From assembly GCA_013339895.1 (NCBI GenBank), contig JABACO010000004.1:8394085-8458084 (forward strand): a stretch of DNA of 64,000 nucleotides, given 5' to 3'. Both the position numbers and the translations under genes were made by a program. The notes beneath the pieces are model-generated. The model had not been told where the DNA came from and ran no database searches. It saw only the letters and a program-made list of their open reading frames with translations. This document shows positions 10,370 to 22,100 of the stretch, piece by piece (the stretch's first letter is position 1; each line of letters begins with the position of its first letter). The DNA comes from Ephydatia muelleri. Lineage: Eukaryota > Porifera > Demospongiae > Spongillida > Spongillidae.

Positions 10370-10481
10370 TGTAGGGAAATGACAATATTAACGTAATAAC
10401 TTAACGATTCACGTGTGTTGTGCTTGTATTGGAATCATTCATTCATTCATTTGTCTGCTTGTGCTAGATGGTTTCCTTACA
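10370..10481 (+). repeat. 3' LTR of the retrotransposon (112 bp)
   Basis: Identical in length and sequence to the 5' LTR. It is preceded by the polypurine tract and followed by the target duplication GTGAG. Confidence 0.95.
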
Positions 10482-10486
10482 GTGAG

Positions 10487-11816
10487 GGTGTCATGATGTA
10501 CCTCGTGGAACTCACCCGATGGTGAAATTTTTCCTCGCTATTAATGAGGAGGGTATGTCGTATGTAATGCCTTTAATTAGAAACAAAAACTTGGTAGCTA
10601 GCTAACGAAAGAGTGAGTACGTTATAAATGTCGATCGCGTAGTTTCATTTATTATGAAGTCCCCATTCTAACTGAAGACGTACCGCAGATTGTATTATCA
10701 CGAGAAGGAAGAAGAATCTCACTAGCACTTTATACCTCTCGCCGTTTACGATATTGATCAGGTCTGTGTTATCTACCCCTCTTTGCCATTTTGGGCATTA
10801 ATTAGAATTAATCAAGCTGCCATTTCGATGCCTTCTTGCTGCCGCTGCAACTCTGAAGTAGGGTACTTCAATAAATTGCGTATGCGTAGGCGGTAAGGCT
10901 TTAACGGATCGGATCCGAATTCGGATATCCTATCCGAAAGGCCAACGGATCGGATTCATATTAATCATTCAGATTGATGTTCCGAAGTCGAAACAGATTC
11001 GGATTATAGCCCGCCCACTCCCATCGGATTCTAACACGCATATCTGAATATCCGGTGGTCTGGGACCGAGGGAAAGCAGCCATTTTTTTCAGATTCAACA
11101 GTCCGCGTGCGTTTTGTATATTTGGCAAAAGGAGGTTGACGGTGTGTGAAATAATGCGCCTATCAGTGGTAAGTGCGACCCCCCCCCCCCCCCCCATCCG
11201 GGACATATGGGGGATTTGACATTTATTGAATCAAATGCCCCAGCTCAACTCGCAAGGTTGGGGGTTAATAACTGGTCAAATGACCCTCCTCGACCCTGCC
11301 CTGTTTTAAAAATAATATTAAACGGCCAACGGGGTGCATATTGTTCTACTACTCAAAACAAATGAAAGAACGTGCGTTTGCCTTTATTGGAGTATAAACC
11401 GTGATACTATATGCTATATTTTTAACATGTTTTTTTTTTGTACAGTAGTAGTTTTGTATTCTATTTAAAGTGCAAGCTTGTTCGTGTTGATGTTCCGTTC
11501 GTGTTTAAAGTGTTGTCTCATTTCAGGTATCGATCTGCTACGATGTCCTGAGTCGCATGTGGAGCTCGAAGAAACTGACGTATTAATTCATTTATTTATT
11601 TATATTAAAAGTGAACGTATGTTTGTACTGTACGTGTTTGTATTGTACATTACTTTCTTTTTTAAGCACGCTCAGTTTGACTTAGAGGTGTACGCACCTA
11701 GAAAAGAGAGTAACTATGTATTCTACCACAATCAGATCAGAACTGGATGGCCGTATTTCTCGTTCAAAACCACACATTCTATTCCAACACAGATAATGCA
11801 CCAAACGTAGAAAAAA
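10487..11816. other. Non-coding stretch with a CGGAT-rich patch and a C run
   Basis: No gene recognised. 10905-11060 is dense in CGGAT/ATCCG words with the short palindromes CGGATCCG, GAATTC and GATATC. A run of 18 C lies near 11179-11196. Frames at 11478-11810 show no similarity I recognise. Confidence 0.4.
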
Positions 11817-13850
11817 TCATTTACAAAAACCACAAAAAAACCTTTCAGGCACAAATTCTATTCCAACACAGCGATAATGAAACCATGAACCACATTTGTC
11901 ACAACAAATCCAGTCCTCTATCACAGTTCTGTATGGAAACTTACATGCACCACAAAAAGTTTCTGCTTCGTTAGTTCCCTTGTGAATCTCAGCAGCAGCC
12001 TTTTTGTTCTTTTGCCGGGTCTCTGCAGCTTTCTTGGATCCCTTTTTCCTCATTTCTGCAACTGTCACAAGATGTTTAAACCACATTTCAACCTCACAAG
12101 GTGGTAATAGAACCTGTTTAGCTGCTTCCTGAATGATATTGCCATGGAAGGGATTGCCACTATATTTGTCAAAAATTTCTTTAAGGATAGCGGATGGAGG
12201 CTTGCACATTGGAGCGACAGTTGCATTAATTGCTCTATCTGGTTTCATGAAGTGCCCATAGCACTCACCATTTTTACACTCACTGCAGTTTCCACCATAT
12301 GGACCCTCAGGGTCTGGAATGGGCAGTGGTAAGTACCTAATGCTTGGACCACCATTGTACCATATTGGGAGCTGATATGCCCCAGAACGGCACATGGGAT
12401 GAATACAGTCTTGCTTCAAACAGCAAACTACAGCAAACAAATACTGGTTTGGCAAATCTTTGATTTTGTGACGAGATTGAAGCTCACATATTGTTTTGAA
12501 TTCCTCATAGTACAAAGGATGCGAGATGCTCAGTAGATGTTTTTGGTGACGGAAACCTTTCAGATATACAAGAAGGTGTGTTCGCCTTTCCTGTTCCTTT
12601 GATGAATCAGCTCCTTTATATAATTGTATAGTAGTCTCACCACATGGACTTCCATTGACTCTACTAATGTACACATTGGTTGCCAAATCCATATTATGTG
12701 CCAATTTTATAGCATCAATATTTTCACTGGTAGAATTCAAATCTGTGCATGATCCACCGATAGTAGATGGGATAAAAAGGTTTGCATGACCTAGTGAAAG
12801 GCAACCATTTTGCAACTCAACTCTGTTTAAATGACTGCTTCCACTGTTTCTTGCACTAATAATTGTTGCTATGGTTGGTCGTTTGAAATGTCGCTCTGTC
12901 CACCAGAACTGTACTTCCTCATGGGAGGGACCTTCATCAGTGGCTCCATCTACTCGAATGCATTCGATTTCTTTAGGGCTACTTGTCCTAGGATTTAGAA
13001 AGGCTTGCGACAATTCAGAAACACTTTCCAACATTTTGATATCAGCTGAATGTTGGGCAGGATTGTTAGGGTATATACCTGTAGCTTTTACAACACCAGC
13101 ACACAGTTCTGGCGTAGTATGCGTTCCAGTGAAATTGTATGATGTTGTTTGCAAAGTGGATGGGTACTTATTAACATAATCTGTGTAAGTTGTTAGTGTA
13201 TTCTGTCCTTGTACCATAGGTGTCTTATGGAGTCTGTGTGTTGTCATGGTGTCCAGTCTAAATCCAGCTGCATCATCTCTGTTTATATTAACTATGTTTG
13301 AGCCATCTGCATACTGAACATGACTTAATCCTCTGTATAATGCAGCACTCCAGTGTGTATCTGGGTTGTACTTCAATTGGAACCCTTTCCTTGCACGTCT
13401 TGATGTAACTTTTGCAGCCCCTTGGTAACGCTTAGAAGACAGTCTACGCTTATTTCTTGCCACACACAATTGAACAACTGTTCCAAATCCAAATTTGCGC
13501 TTAAACACATTTTCAAGATGGGATTGTATCCCTGTATACATTGCTTTTTCTTTAACTTTTCTGTTTCCGTCAAATGTAAGCACACCTGTCCTACGCCATG
13601 CATCTGCACCAACATTTCTACTTTGTACATACTCTTCAATGACTTTTCCTATACCCTTGCAATCAGTCATGATTTTGCTTGTATATGTCCTCTTTTTCCT
13701 GTATGAAGTGTGCCTTGCATACTTACGTTTTATGTAATTGGCATGACGTTTTATTACCAATGCTTTAGCTTTATCATCTTGACTATGACCATCATCTGTA
13801 TGGTGACCATCACTTGTACTGTATCCATCACCCAATGACTTTGCATCCAT
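11817..13850 (-). CDS. Transposase-like protein with C-terminal PHD finger
   Basis: Intact intronless frame of 677 residues, starting MDAKSLGDG. The N-terminus is basic (IKRKYARHTSYRKKR). A block near 300-320 reads IRVDGATDEGPSHEEVQFWW; such acidic clusters recur in predicted transposon proteins of sponges and cnidarians and may hold catalytic Asp/Glu, but I cannot name the superfamily. Cys-rich segments follow (CCLKQDCIHPMC, CSECKNGECYGH). The last about 45 residues form a PHD-type zinc finger: CGAC, then CCDKCGSWFHYRC, then CGFC. PHD fingers usually read histone H3 tails and could steer insertion. Neighbours are other mobile elements, so transposon origin is likely; host domestication is possible because the frame is unbroken. 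The gene may once have started further upstream, in the repeat array, but the frame is now shifted. Confidence 0.6.
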   Translation of the reverse strand: MDAKSLGDGYSTSDGHHTDDGHSQDDKAKALVIKRHANYIKRKYARHTSYRKKRTYTSKIMTDCKGIGKVIEEYVQSRNVGADAWRRTGVLTFDGNRKVKEKAMYTGIQSHLENVFKRKFGFGTVVQLCVARNKRRLSSKRYQGAAKVTSRRARKGFQLKYNPDTHWSAALYRGLSHVQYADGSNIVNINRDDAAGFRLDTMTTHRLHKTPMVQGQNTLTTYTDYVNKYPSTLQTTSYNFTGTHTTPELCAGVVKATGIYPNNPAQHSADIKMLESVSELSQAFLNPRTSSPKEIECIRVDGATDEGPSHEEVQFWWTERHFKRPTIATIISARNSGSSHLNRVELQNGCLSLGHANLFIPSTIGGSCTDLNSTSENIDAIKLAHNMDLATNVYISRVNGSPCGETTIQLYKGADSSKEQERRTHLLVYLKGFRHQKHLLSISHPLYYEEFKTICELQSRHKIKDLPNQYLFAVVCCLKQDCIHPMCRSGAYQLPIWYNGGPSIRYLPLPIPDPEGPYGGNCSECKNGECYGHFMKPDRAINATVAPMCKPPSAILKEIFDKYSGNPFHGNIIQEAAKQVLLPPCEVEMWFKHLVTVAEMRKKGSKKAAETRQKNKKAAAEIHKGTNEAETFCGACKFPYRTVIEDWICCDKCGSWFHYRCVGIEFVPERFFCGFCK

Positions 13851-13854
13851 GACT

Positions 13855-14400
13855 TCATTACCTCCACCGTTCCTCCATCACCTGCGCTGTCACTATTTCC
13901 AGTGCAACCCAATGACCTTAAAAGCGGTGCATCCATGACTCCATTACTTCCACCGTGTTGCCCATCAGTTGTGTTGTCACTATTTCCAGTGCTAGCATCC
14001 ATGACTTCATTACTTGACCTTAAAAGCGGTGCATCCATGACTCCATTACTTCCACCGTGTTGCCCATCAGTTGTGTTGTCACTATTTCCAGTGCTAGCAT
14101 CCATGACTTCATTACTTCCACCGTGTCCTCCATCACCTGTGCTGTCACTATTTCCAGTGCAACCAAATGACCTTAAAAGCGGTGCATCCATGACTCCAAT
14201 TCTTCCACCGTGTTGTCCATCAGTTGTGTTATCACTATTTCCAGTGCTAGCATCCATGACTTCATTACTTCCACTGTGTCCACCATCACCTGCGCTGTCA
14301 CTATTTCCAGTGCAACCCAATGACCTTAAAAGCGGTGCATCCATGACTCCAATTCTTCCACCGTGTTGTCCATCAGTTGTGTTGTCAAGTTTGTTACCTT
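13855..14400 (-). repeat. Tandem repeat array coding for a Gly/Asp/Ser-rich peptide
   Basis: Imperfect units of about 153 bp, one of them shortened to roughly 108 bp, each made of two related halves. On the minus strand an open frame (13754-14344, 196 codons) reads repeats of MDASTGNSDNTTDGQHGG and VMDAPLLRSLGCTGNSDS. The array is immediately upstream of the 677-residue gene, but in another frame: the last unit appears one base short of its sisters at the GGHGG position (about 13868-13872). At its outer end lie short direct repeats of TCAAGTTTGTTACCTTAG (14386-14424). Confidence 0.8.
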
Positions 14401-14688
14401 AGTCAAGTTTGTTACCTTAGTCAAGCGAGGTAGCAACCTCCTTGATAAAACTGGTCAAGTAGTAGCCTACATTGGTACAGCTTTAGGAGCAGTGTGTCAG
14501 GATGGTTCGGTGAGCACTGTGTGAAGATATGACTGTGCTTTGTTGTGGAATAAAAGTAGAACACATCCCGCTTGTCTCTCCTGTTCAAAATACTGAAGTC
14601 AATTGAGAGCTCTGAGATCACGAGACAGTCATAGCAAAATAGATTCCAGTAATGCTGAAAGTAGTCATGCTATTTATCCAACAGTGAG
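14401..14688. other. Short non-coding spacer
   Basis: No gene seen; only short unsupported frames between the repeat array and the next transposase relic. Confidence 0.4.
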
Positions 14689-15720
14689 TTGATATTGCAT
14701 GTCAAATATTTGCAGGAACACAAGAAAAAGTTTTCTTTTAGCTCCTGGGTACTAAGCAGAAAAGTGATGGACTGTATTGAATCTGATGGTGTCATACTTA
14801 CAGAGATTAAATCAAATGACATGGAGAAAGTGATGGAAATGCACACTTCCAATGTTATTAGCTTTGGGGAAAATATGTTCAAAAATTATTGTGGGAGCAG
14901 CAAAAGCAGTATAATGCAATTCACAGCAAGAGGCAAAAGAAACAGCTAGCATCCTTTATAATTAGATTTCCATTAAGTCTGCATTATGCTTTGAAGTCTG
15001 CATATTCATTTGTAGCTGATAGTGGTTTTTTTGTCTCTACCATCAGAAAGAACATGTGTGACTATATACACTGGTGTGATATTTAAAATGAAATTCATTT
15101 ACCAATCATACAAGGAGCTAAAACAAGAAAAAATGTCATTTCGCAGATGAAGAAAGGTTGTTTGGCGTGATACTGAATGAAATGACAATAAAAAGTGGCA
15201 TTGTGTTGGATAAAAGTGATGGGAAAATGATAGGATTTGCAGATCTGGGGTCTGTTAATTGTGAAATGGATTCTCTAGCCAAGTCATTGACTGGAGGGCT
15301 ATGTAAAAGGTCTATTACAAAAATAGTTGATCACATGCTATCATTTATGGTGAGACCGGTCTATAAACCCTCTAGACCATATACTGTACATGTATGATCG
15401 CCTCATATGCATCGTCAGACTTGTGTGGGCACACGTTGTATGCAATTGTAAGTCATTGATGCATTGGAACTAAATGGTATTTTATAACCAAGAAGCCATG
15501 TATTGTCATTTAAATACATGCTTGAAGAGAGCAAGATTTTACCCTTTCCAGTACTGAAGCACCACAGACTTGCAAGCTAAGTTGCAAAAATAGAAGAATG
15601 TATTCTGCATTGCTACTGTAGGTTGCCTGATGATGGATATGAAATGATTTGCTGTGATCAATGGGATGAATGGTATCACAAAGGTTGTGTTGACAACCCA
15701 TATTGTATGGATGGTTCCTG
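14689..15720 (+). pseudogene. P-element/THAP9-like transposase relic with PHD-like end
   Basis: Three broken frames. 14689-14949 has a lead-in (IKSNDMEKVMEMHTSN). 14889-15086 reads WEQQKQYNAIHSKRQKKQ, then IIRFPLSLHYALKSAYSFV and a block ending DYIHWCD. 15158-15397 reads FGVILNEMTIKSGIVLDKS, then GKMIGFADLGSVN. The pattern 'E-M-x-I-x-x-G-L-V-x-D-K-x-x-G-x-x-I-G-F-x-x-L-G-x-V-N' is characteristic of P-element and THAP9-type transposases. Further on, 15600-15730 reads CYCRLPDDGYEMICCDQWD and WYHKGC, a PHD finger in which one cysteine of the CCDxC step is lost. Frame changes and the damaged finger show it is dead. The THAP DNA-binding domain is not visible. Confidence 0.6.
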
Positions 15721-15730
15721 GCTAGGCAGG

Positions 15731-16119
15731 CATTGCGTCAAAAATGCACTGACATCCTGTTCATATATGAACTCAGTTAACTGACTAATGGTTGTAGTCG
15801 CATGTAAGCATGCTATTCTCATTTTCGTTTCAATGTTGTACCGTTACAGAAATTATATTGTATTGCTTTTCCGTTGAACTTGATGTATCAGTCGTAGTAG
15901 TACCTTCCATTAATCATATAGAGTTAGGCATACAATTTGCCTGCATGCCCCAAGAAATGTAGCCATCATCTACACGCATTAACATTACATTACAGTTTTA
16001 TTTTTTTTGTCTACCACCACAAACTACAAGTTTACATACTATTCCTGTCAGTGTGTTTCGTAAGTCCTGATCAGTTTAGATTACGATAATTTCTTAATGA
16101 CGTAATCGTCACGTATCGG
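15731..16119. other. Intergenic region upstream of integrin beta
   Basis: No coding sequence seen. It ends at the TATA-like element of the integrin gene. Confidence 0.4.
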
Positions 16120-16127
16120 TATATAAT
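16120..16127 (+). promoter_or_regulatory. Probable TATA box of the integrin beta gene
   Basis: TATATAAT, 42-49 bases before the ATG at 16169, leaving room for a short 5' leader. Position and sequence fit a core promoter; not proven. Confidence 0.5.
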
Positions 16128-16168
16128 CTTCAGGCAAGAGTGCCATTTCGTCTGAACAAGGAGTTACA

Positions 16169-19100
16169 ATGGATAAAAAGCGTTTAATGGTGATTAGCAC
16201 CGTTATTCTGTTCGCGCGCTCTGTTTTATTGGTTAAAGGTAAGCTATGTTGTCAAATGAAAATTTAACTTCATATTCATAAAGCGTGTAGCATTTTAAAG
16301 AAGATCGTGCATAATCGGTGTTGGGATTCTTGCTACTGCAATATTTATTGCGACAGCCCTAATCGAACAAATAGCTCTGAATGGAGCGTATAGCTGATAA
16401 GAGGCACATGCATGCAGTGAGGGCTGCACAAGTTGTGAGTTTAATAATACTACCGAACAGTTCGATGCTGAGACAAAGAAATACAACATCCAAAAGAAGC
16501 CCTTCAAACTTCAATTGTCCAGCGAAAGCCAGGGGAGGGTGCTGTGCGTAGACCACTGCTAATGCAAAGCCATACAAATTAATGTGATGTTTGGCAAGGA
16601 TGTAACCATTCTGTATAATGAAAAGTTAGATTCTTCGCCTCCTACCCTCCACTCTCATCCGCCTCTCTTATAGGGCTGAACTGTCAAACAGCTAAAAGTT
16701 GCAGCGAATGTGTGCAACGTGGAGTTGACTGCATTTGGTGCACTCTGCCTGTAAGTAAAATGTAGTAATCGTGCTTTCATGAATTTTGAAGTGTATGGCG
16801 TTCGCGTCGCACGTTCTGTGTTCCGCTATACACCGCCGTACACTGTAACAAATATCTATGCGCGCATACTACTATATGTTGGATAAGCCATGTACCAATA
16901 GTATAGTCAATGTATGCATTATGAGAAAGTAGACCTTCCCTAATTACCATATGCACGCCATGTCAACGCACAACATCAACACAGTACCTAGTAGGCACAT
17001 TATTCGACACACAAACTTCACAAGAGCAGCACAGGCATCCAGAGGCCCAAATTATCGCTACATTAGAGCTGGGCGAGACTAGCGGTGAGCAATGTATCAC
17101 GCCCACGCACTTCAATAAGCGAGCGCTGCATGCTGCATGTACATGTAAACATTAATAAATACATTGACCCGTACTATCTAAACTGCACACAAACACAAAA
17201 ATAGTTTTCTTATTCAGAGTTTTCCACAGCCAGTGTGTAATCTGAACACTTGTCAAGGCTCAACCTGTATAACTCCAAACAAGCAAATAATGCAGGACAC
17301 AGTGGCACTGGATTGCTTACACTTACTCAAAATACACTGTAACATTTCACCCTATTTCGCTCTCAGCCACCACGTGGCATCACCGTCTGTCCAAGCACCT
17401 ATATTTCCTATGTAATTCAATCCTTACTACCAACAGGAAATATATCTTCCACTTGCATGGTTATTGGTACCACACACCCCAAATGACAATCACATTGGTG
17501 TCAGCATCTGTTTTGCATGCCATGGCAACGCACAACATAGGCAATAAAATAGACTTGCATGTGTTAAATCTTCTGACTCTTGGAGTCAAATGCTTCTCCA
17601 TGGAGTCCTTCACATATCCGTCCTTGGCTAACTCTGACCTCCAGTGGCAATCTCTCTATCTGCTGCACCACCTGCCCGCAAACTATGTAGACCAAACAAA
17701 TCAGATTACATGCCCAAGTTAGCAATTTTTGCTAACAAAAGCTCCCTCAGTCTTGTGATTTTTTTCCAGTCTTAAGCAATCTTTCAAGTCACATAAACTG
17801 AACAACTACCTGAAACAACTTATCGTTTGACCCACACTATGTTGACCAGGGGGTCAGTCTGTCTGCCTGGGTCAGTGTTCACTGCCACCTGGCAGAGATA
17901 GTGGCATACATGTTAACATAACACTGGTCATTGCCCCCAGCTGCTCTGATGACTCTGTGATGAACACATGACATCCTGTAGCTAATTAGTCAACACTACT
18001 TCATAACAAATTATTGACCTCCATTTATTCTTTTCGCATCTCGGAAGCTTATTCTCAATGCAAACATATAGTTGTTCGATTCGTCCCCTTCAACAGCATT
18101 ACCACCTGATCTTCCCAGAGAGTGATCACAGGCAACCTCTTACAATCCACAACAAAATGTGCACACCATTTTGTCTGGGCGCAATAACTTAGGGCTGGCC
18201 CTAGCAAGCACAACAAGTGTACTCACAGCTCTGCATGTCAAACTACCCTTGACACAAAACACGGTGGGGGGCACCACCAGGGTTTCATGCCACCACTCCA
18301 GTCCATATGCCGCCAGGTAAGGAAAATCTAGCTAGAAGAGCAATGTAGTTATCCACAACCCTATCCACAGAATGGGGAACACAGGCCTCGTATAACAAAT
18401 TAAAAAACTTCTGGTTAACTTGTCAGTTGTTGTAATCTACAATACAACTAATAATATCAGCCAACTTGTTCTCCTTACATGGCACCCGATCTGGTTCTAA
18501 TAGGATGTCATAACTAATACAAATTACAGGTCTAGCTTTCACAGATGCTGCTTATGGCTGCCTATCTCAGAGAATGTTGATTATCTGGAAACCACTTCAC
18601 CCGCTTGTTACTCAGTTTGGAAGCAATAGAATCACTACAGCAGCTAAGTGAAAGACTTGATGGCGGAGCTGGCTATATCAGATGTGCAAGCCAAAGAATT
18701 AACAGATATCTAAGCAGTTGATTGCTCAGAGGTCAGCTAGCCTAGCTCCAAGCAGTCAGCCACCCTTGATCAACTTTTGTATGTGGGTAGAGAGTCTGCT
18801 TTGCCTTTAAACAGCCAGCTTAGATGGACCATAATATGCGCCTCCCTCTGCATCATACCTTGGCTTCCTCCAAATGGTTGTCAAGCCCTAGCTCTGATAA
18901 TCCAGACCGCTCATCATGGACCTTATTCTGGAAATGGTAGAGCCTTTCCTGTTTATTTGCCACCACTTTCTCTGCAGCTTCCTCCTGTGTTGCTTGCATC
19001 TCTCACTGGATAAATGCATGGCAACAGGCCGGGTTGGTTTCTGAGCTAACTCCAACTCCCAGTGATGAGGATGATATATTAGCCATGGCAAAGATTACAG

Positions 19101-22100
19101 GCATACATTTTCAAACAATGAAGCTGTTCAAAACATTTCCACACTGCATGAAATTGTGTAACCAATACCACTTGGTGGGATGAGCCTAGGAGGTGCTGGG
19201 TGTAACCGTGTTATGAAGATTCATGCATGACCTGTGAAAAATCAGCATCACCATGTTTCCTCCATGCACCCCTCCCTACAGAATGTTACATATCACTGTG
19301 TGCAGAGAAACACTGCTGAGGCTCATTCATGTGGAATGTATGTAGAAGACAAAGTCAGCAATTTCAGAAGTAAAGAAAAGGTGGATAAAATTATTACCTT
19401 ACATTACATTGCAGCATATATGCATTGCTCTTAAATTGTTTCCAAGGTTATATTTTCATAATGTATGTTCTATTGCCGTGCAGAATGATCTTCTAAATAA
19501 AACGCTGATTTCTCCACAATCAGCTTATATTCAAGTGCGCGTTGGTATGTTTGCAGAGTATGTGTTATTTCTTACGCCATTATTTCATTATGTAAATTCA
19601 ATAGGAGATTCAGTTGCATTCAATGTGAGTGTGATGACAAGCAGAACCTACCCAGTTGATTTCTATATTTTAATGGATTTGTCTTCATCACTGAGAGATG
19701 ATGTCGAAACATTAAAAAACACTACCCATAAGATAGGTACAATATGCTTACCATATGAACCACATCCTTGATTGATTTTAACAGTTGCCACACTTCTGAA
19801 CATATCGAGCAATTATGCAGTGGGCTTTGGATCGTTTGTGGACAAACCTGTCCCTCCATTTGTACCAAATATTCCCTACAGGTACATGCGCAATAAGAAC
19901 TAGCCGTGTATTATTATGCACATAGAAGACATGCTGTGATGTGAATGATGTGTATGCAGCATGGATTATGCATGTTTTATTTTCAGCACTCCCACCCCAA
20001 AAGGACCAGTATGCTTCAATCATCAAGCCCAATGTGCAGAGCCCTACAGTTATCGACACATTTTAACTTTGACAAATGATTCCCAAAAATTGCAGGTAAG
20101 ACCAGACATTATAAGCAAGTATGTACAAAAGAGATTTTTGCATGACCATGACCATTGTGGTGTGAATCCTGAAGTACATACATCAATACGCAAAGAACAC
20201 CACTCTGGACTGAAACACAAAATCTGATGCACAGTCCCCATGTTGTAATATACGCATGACACCAATAAACTTTGCTCCATGTATGTTGTAGTTAATTATG
20301 CAACACAGTCACAAATGCTGTAGCAGACATAACTCGTATAATCTGTATCTGCATGATGTATTTGCATCAGTAGAAAAATGTTCATCACCGAATGAGCAAT
20401 TAAAGCTGCTTTACTAATAACTTTCTGCCAACTGTAAAGAAAATAAGGTACAGTACATGTAGTCAGTGAAAACGAAATTATTAATGCATTGCATAATATT
20501 GCCCGTACTAAGCATTCAATTACTGCTTTAATGAGCCCAGGATATATGTTTATTCTAATTAAATGTGTGACTCATGTCATATGTGGTAGAGATCTTTACT
20601 TCTCTCACAGTACATTGTGAACACTCAGCTGAACATATCACATAGTTCTGATAACCCTGAGAGTGCCCTGGATGGTGCTGGTCAAGTTCTAGCATGCAAA
20701 AAGGTAAGCTAATTTGTCATGTCATCTGTGTCCAGTGGTTCTGTTAAATCGTTTATTGTGTACACATCCTGGCTAATTTGTGAAATTATTATACCTGGTG
20801 GTCTGATATAGCACCTGTGAATAATTATTGCATTTAAAATGTTATTATAATTAACAATCCACGCCCTCAGCTAATAGGATGGAGAAATGAAGCGTTTCAT
20901 ATGATGATGATTATCACAGATGCAAACTACCATCGTGCAGGGGATGGCAAAGTATGTTGAATTGACAAATTATGCGATAAAAAACACCTTGCCATCAAAA
21001 ATAGTTGGGTGGTGTAATTGTGCCATTTGATGGAAGGTGCCACATGGACAGAATTGCAGCTGAACTTTACCAGTATAATCAGAGCACTTTTTATGTAAGT
21101 TCAAGCTTGTCGCAATGCATGATCTTAGTTGTATAAATTGCAATTATTGTACATACTCCTTGTTTTAAGATATCTTTGCATATTATTAACTTCCTGATTT
21201 ATTTTGATTTCTATTTCAATAGGATTATCCTTCAATTCCACAACTAAAAAATCTATTTACAGATGTTGGTGTTACCCCAATATTTGCTGTGACCAAAACT
21301 GCTCAAAATTACTACAAGGTACACCATTACAACAATGTGCACAGAACAAACATCCATTGTACACAGTAGTTATTATACAGGTATCACATTTCTTGTAACT
21401 AGTAATTAATAGTGCATTGATCGAGTCCCCAACACCCTCACATTTTCAAAGGACTTGGTGAAACAACTTGGGACTGGAGTTGTAGGGGAACTGGCCAACG
21501 ATTCCAGCAATCTGGCCCAAATTATTGCAGAGAAATATCTGGCAAGATTTAGTGTACTGTGACTAAGCAACTTAAAATGCTTACAGAATTTTTTTTTACT
21601 AGAAAGCAATTGGCCACATTCAATTTTCAGTTCCTGAGATTGACGGTTTGACAGTAACAGTGCAGGCTGTATCTGGATGTGAAACGTAATGGCTGATTTA
21701 ATGCTACAGTACTATATCCTTAAAGAACTCATGGATGCTTGGTCATTTATATTGAGCATGATCATATTTCATTGGAACAGGAAATTACCATCAGGTTGTG
21801 CAGATGTAAAGCTGGAGCAACAGGTCACCTTCAGAGTGACAGTGGCACTGGACAAGTGCACTGTCAATATCATGAGGCAGCTTCAATCTCAGCAAAGCTT
21901 TGAGTATGCACTTAATCATCATTTGTGTATCCAGTTGAAAAATCTCAACTGTGCAGTATATGATACAATTTTATCCTTTTATTTTAAGCCTCATCCTCAA
22001 AATTCCTGTTCTTGCTCAAGAGTTCATTATTCACCTGACACCAATTTGCAAGTGCAGTTGTGAGATGGAGAACGTATGTTATTTGTGCCTAATTGCTTTT

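Larger units (their letters stand above)
5815..10481 (+). mobile_element. Complete young Ty3/gypsy-type LTR retrotransposon
   Basis: Two 112-bp LTRs (5815-5926 and 10370-10481) begin TGTAGG, end TTACA and look identical base for base. The 5-bp target duplication GTGAG lies at 5810-5814 and 10482-10486. After the 5' LTR comes TATTTGGCGACGAGGG (5927 onward), the likely tRNA-primer binding site. A purine tract AAAAGGGAGAGACAGGA lies just before the 3' LTR. Between them is one intact gag-pol frame. Identical LTRs and an intact frame imply a very recent insertion, so the element may still be active. Domain order RT, RNase H, integrase is that of Metaviridae (Ty3/gypsy), not Ty1/copia or Bel. Confidence 0.95.

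Noticed and set aside
11817..13850. Idea that the PHD-finger protein is a RAG2-like partner of the RAG1-like relics
   Set aside because: No kelch repeats precede the PHD finger, it is over 40 kb from the main RAG1-like relic, and its central blocks look like a separate transposase.
13902..14402. 166-residue plus-strand frame across the tandem repeat
   Set aside because: Antisense shadow of the repeat array; the minus-strand frame is the one next to the gene of the same orientation.
17453..19013. Coding potential in the third integrin intron
   Set aside because: The frames have no recognised similarity, no consistent splice sites, and are not needed to complete the integrin.
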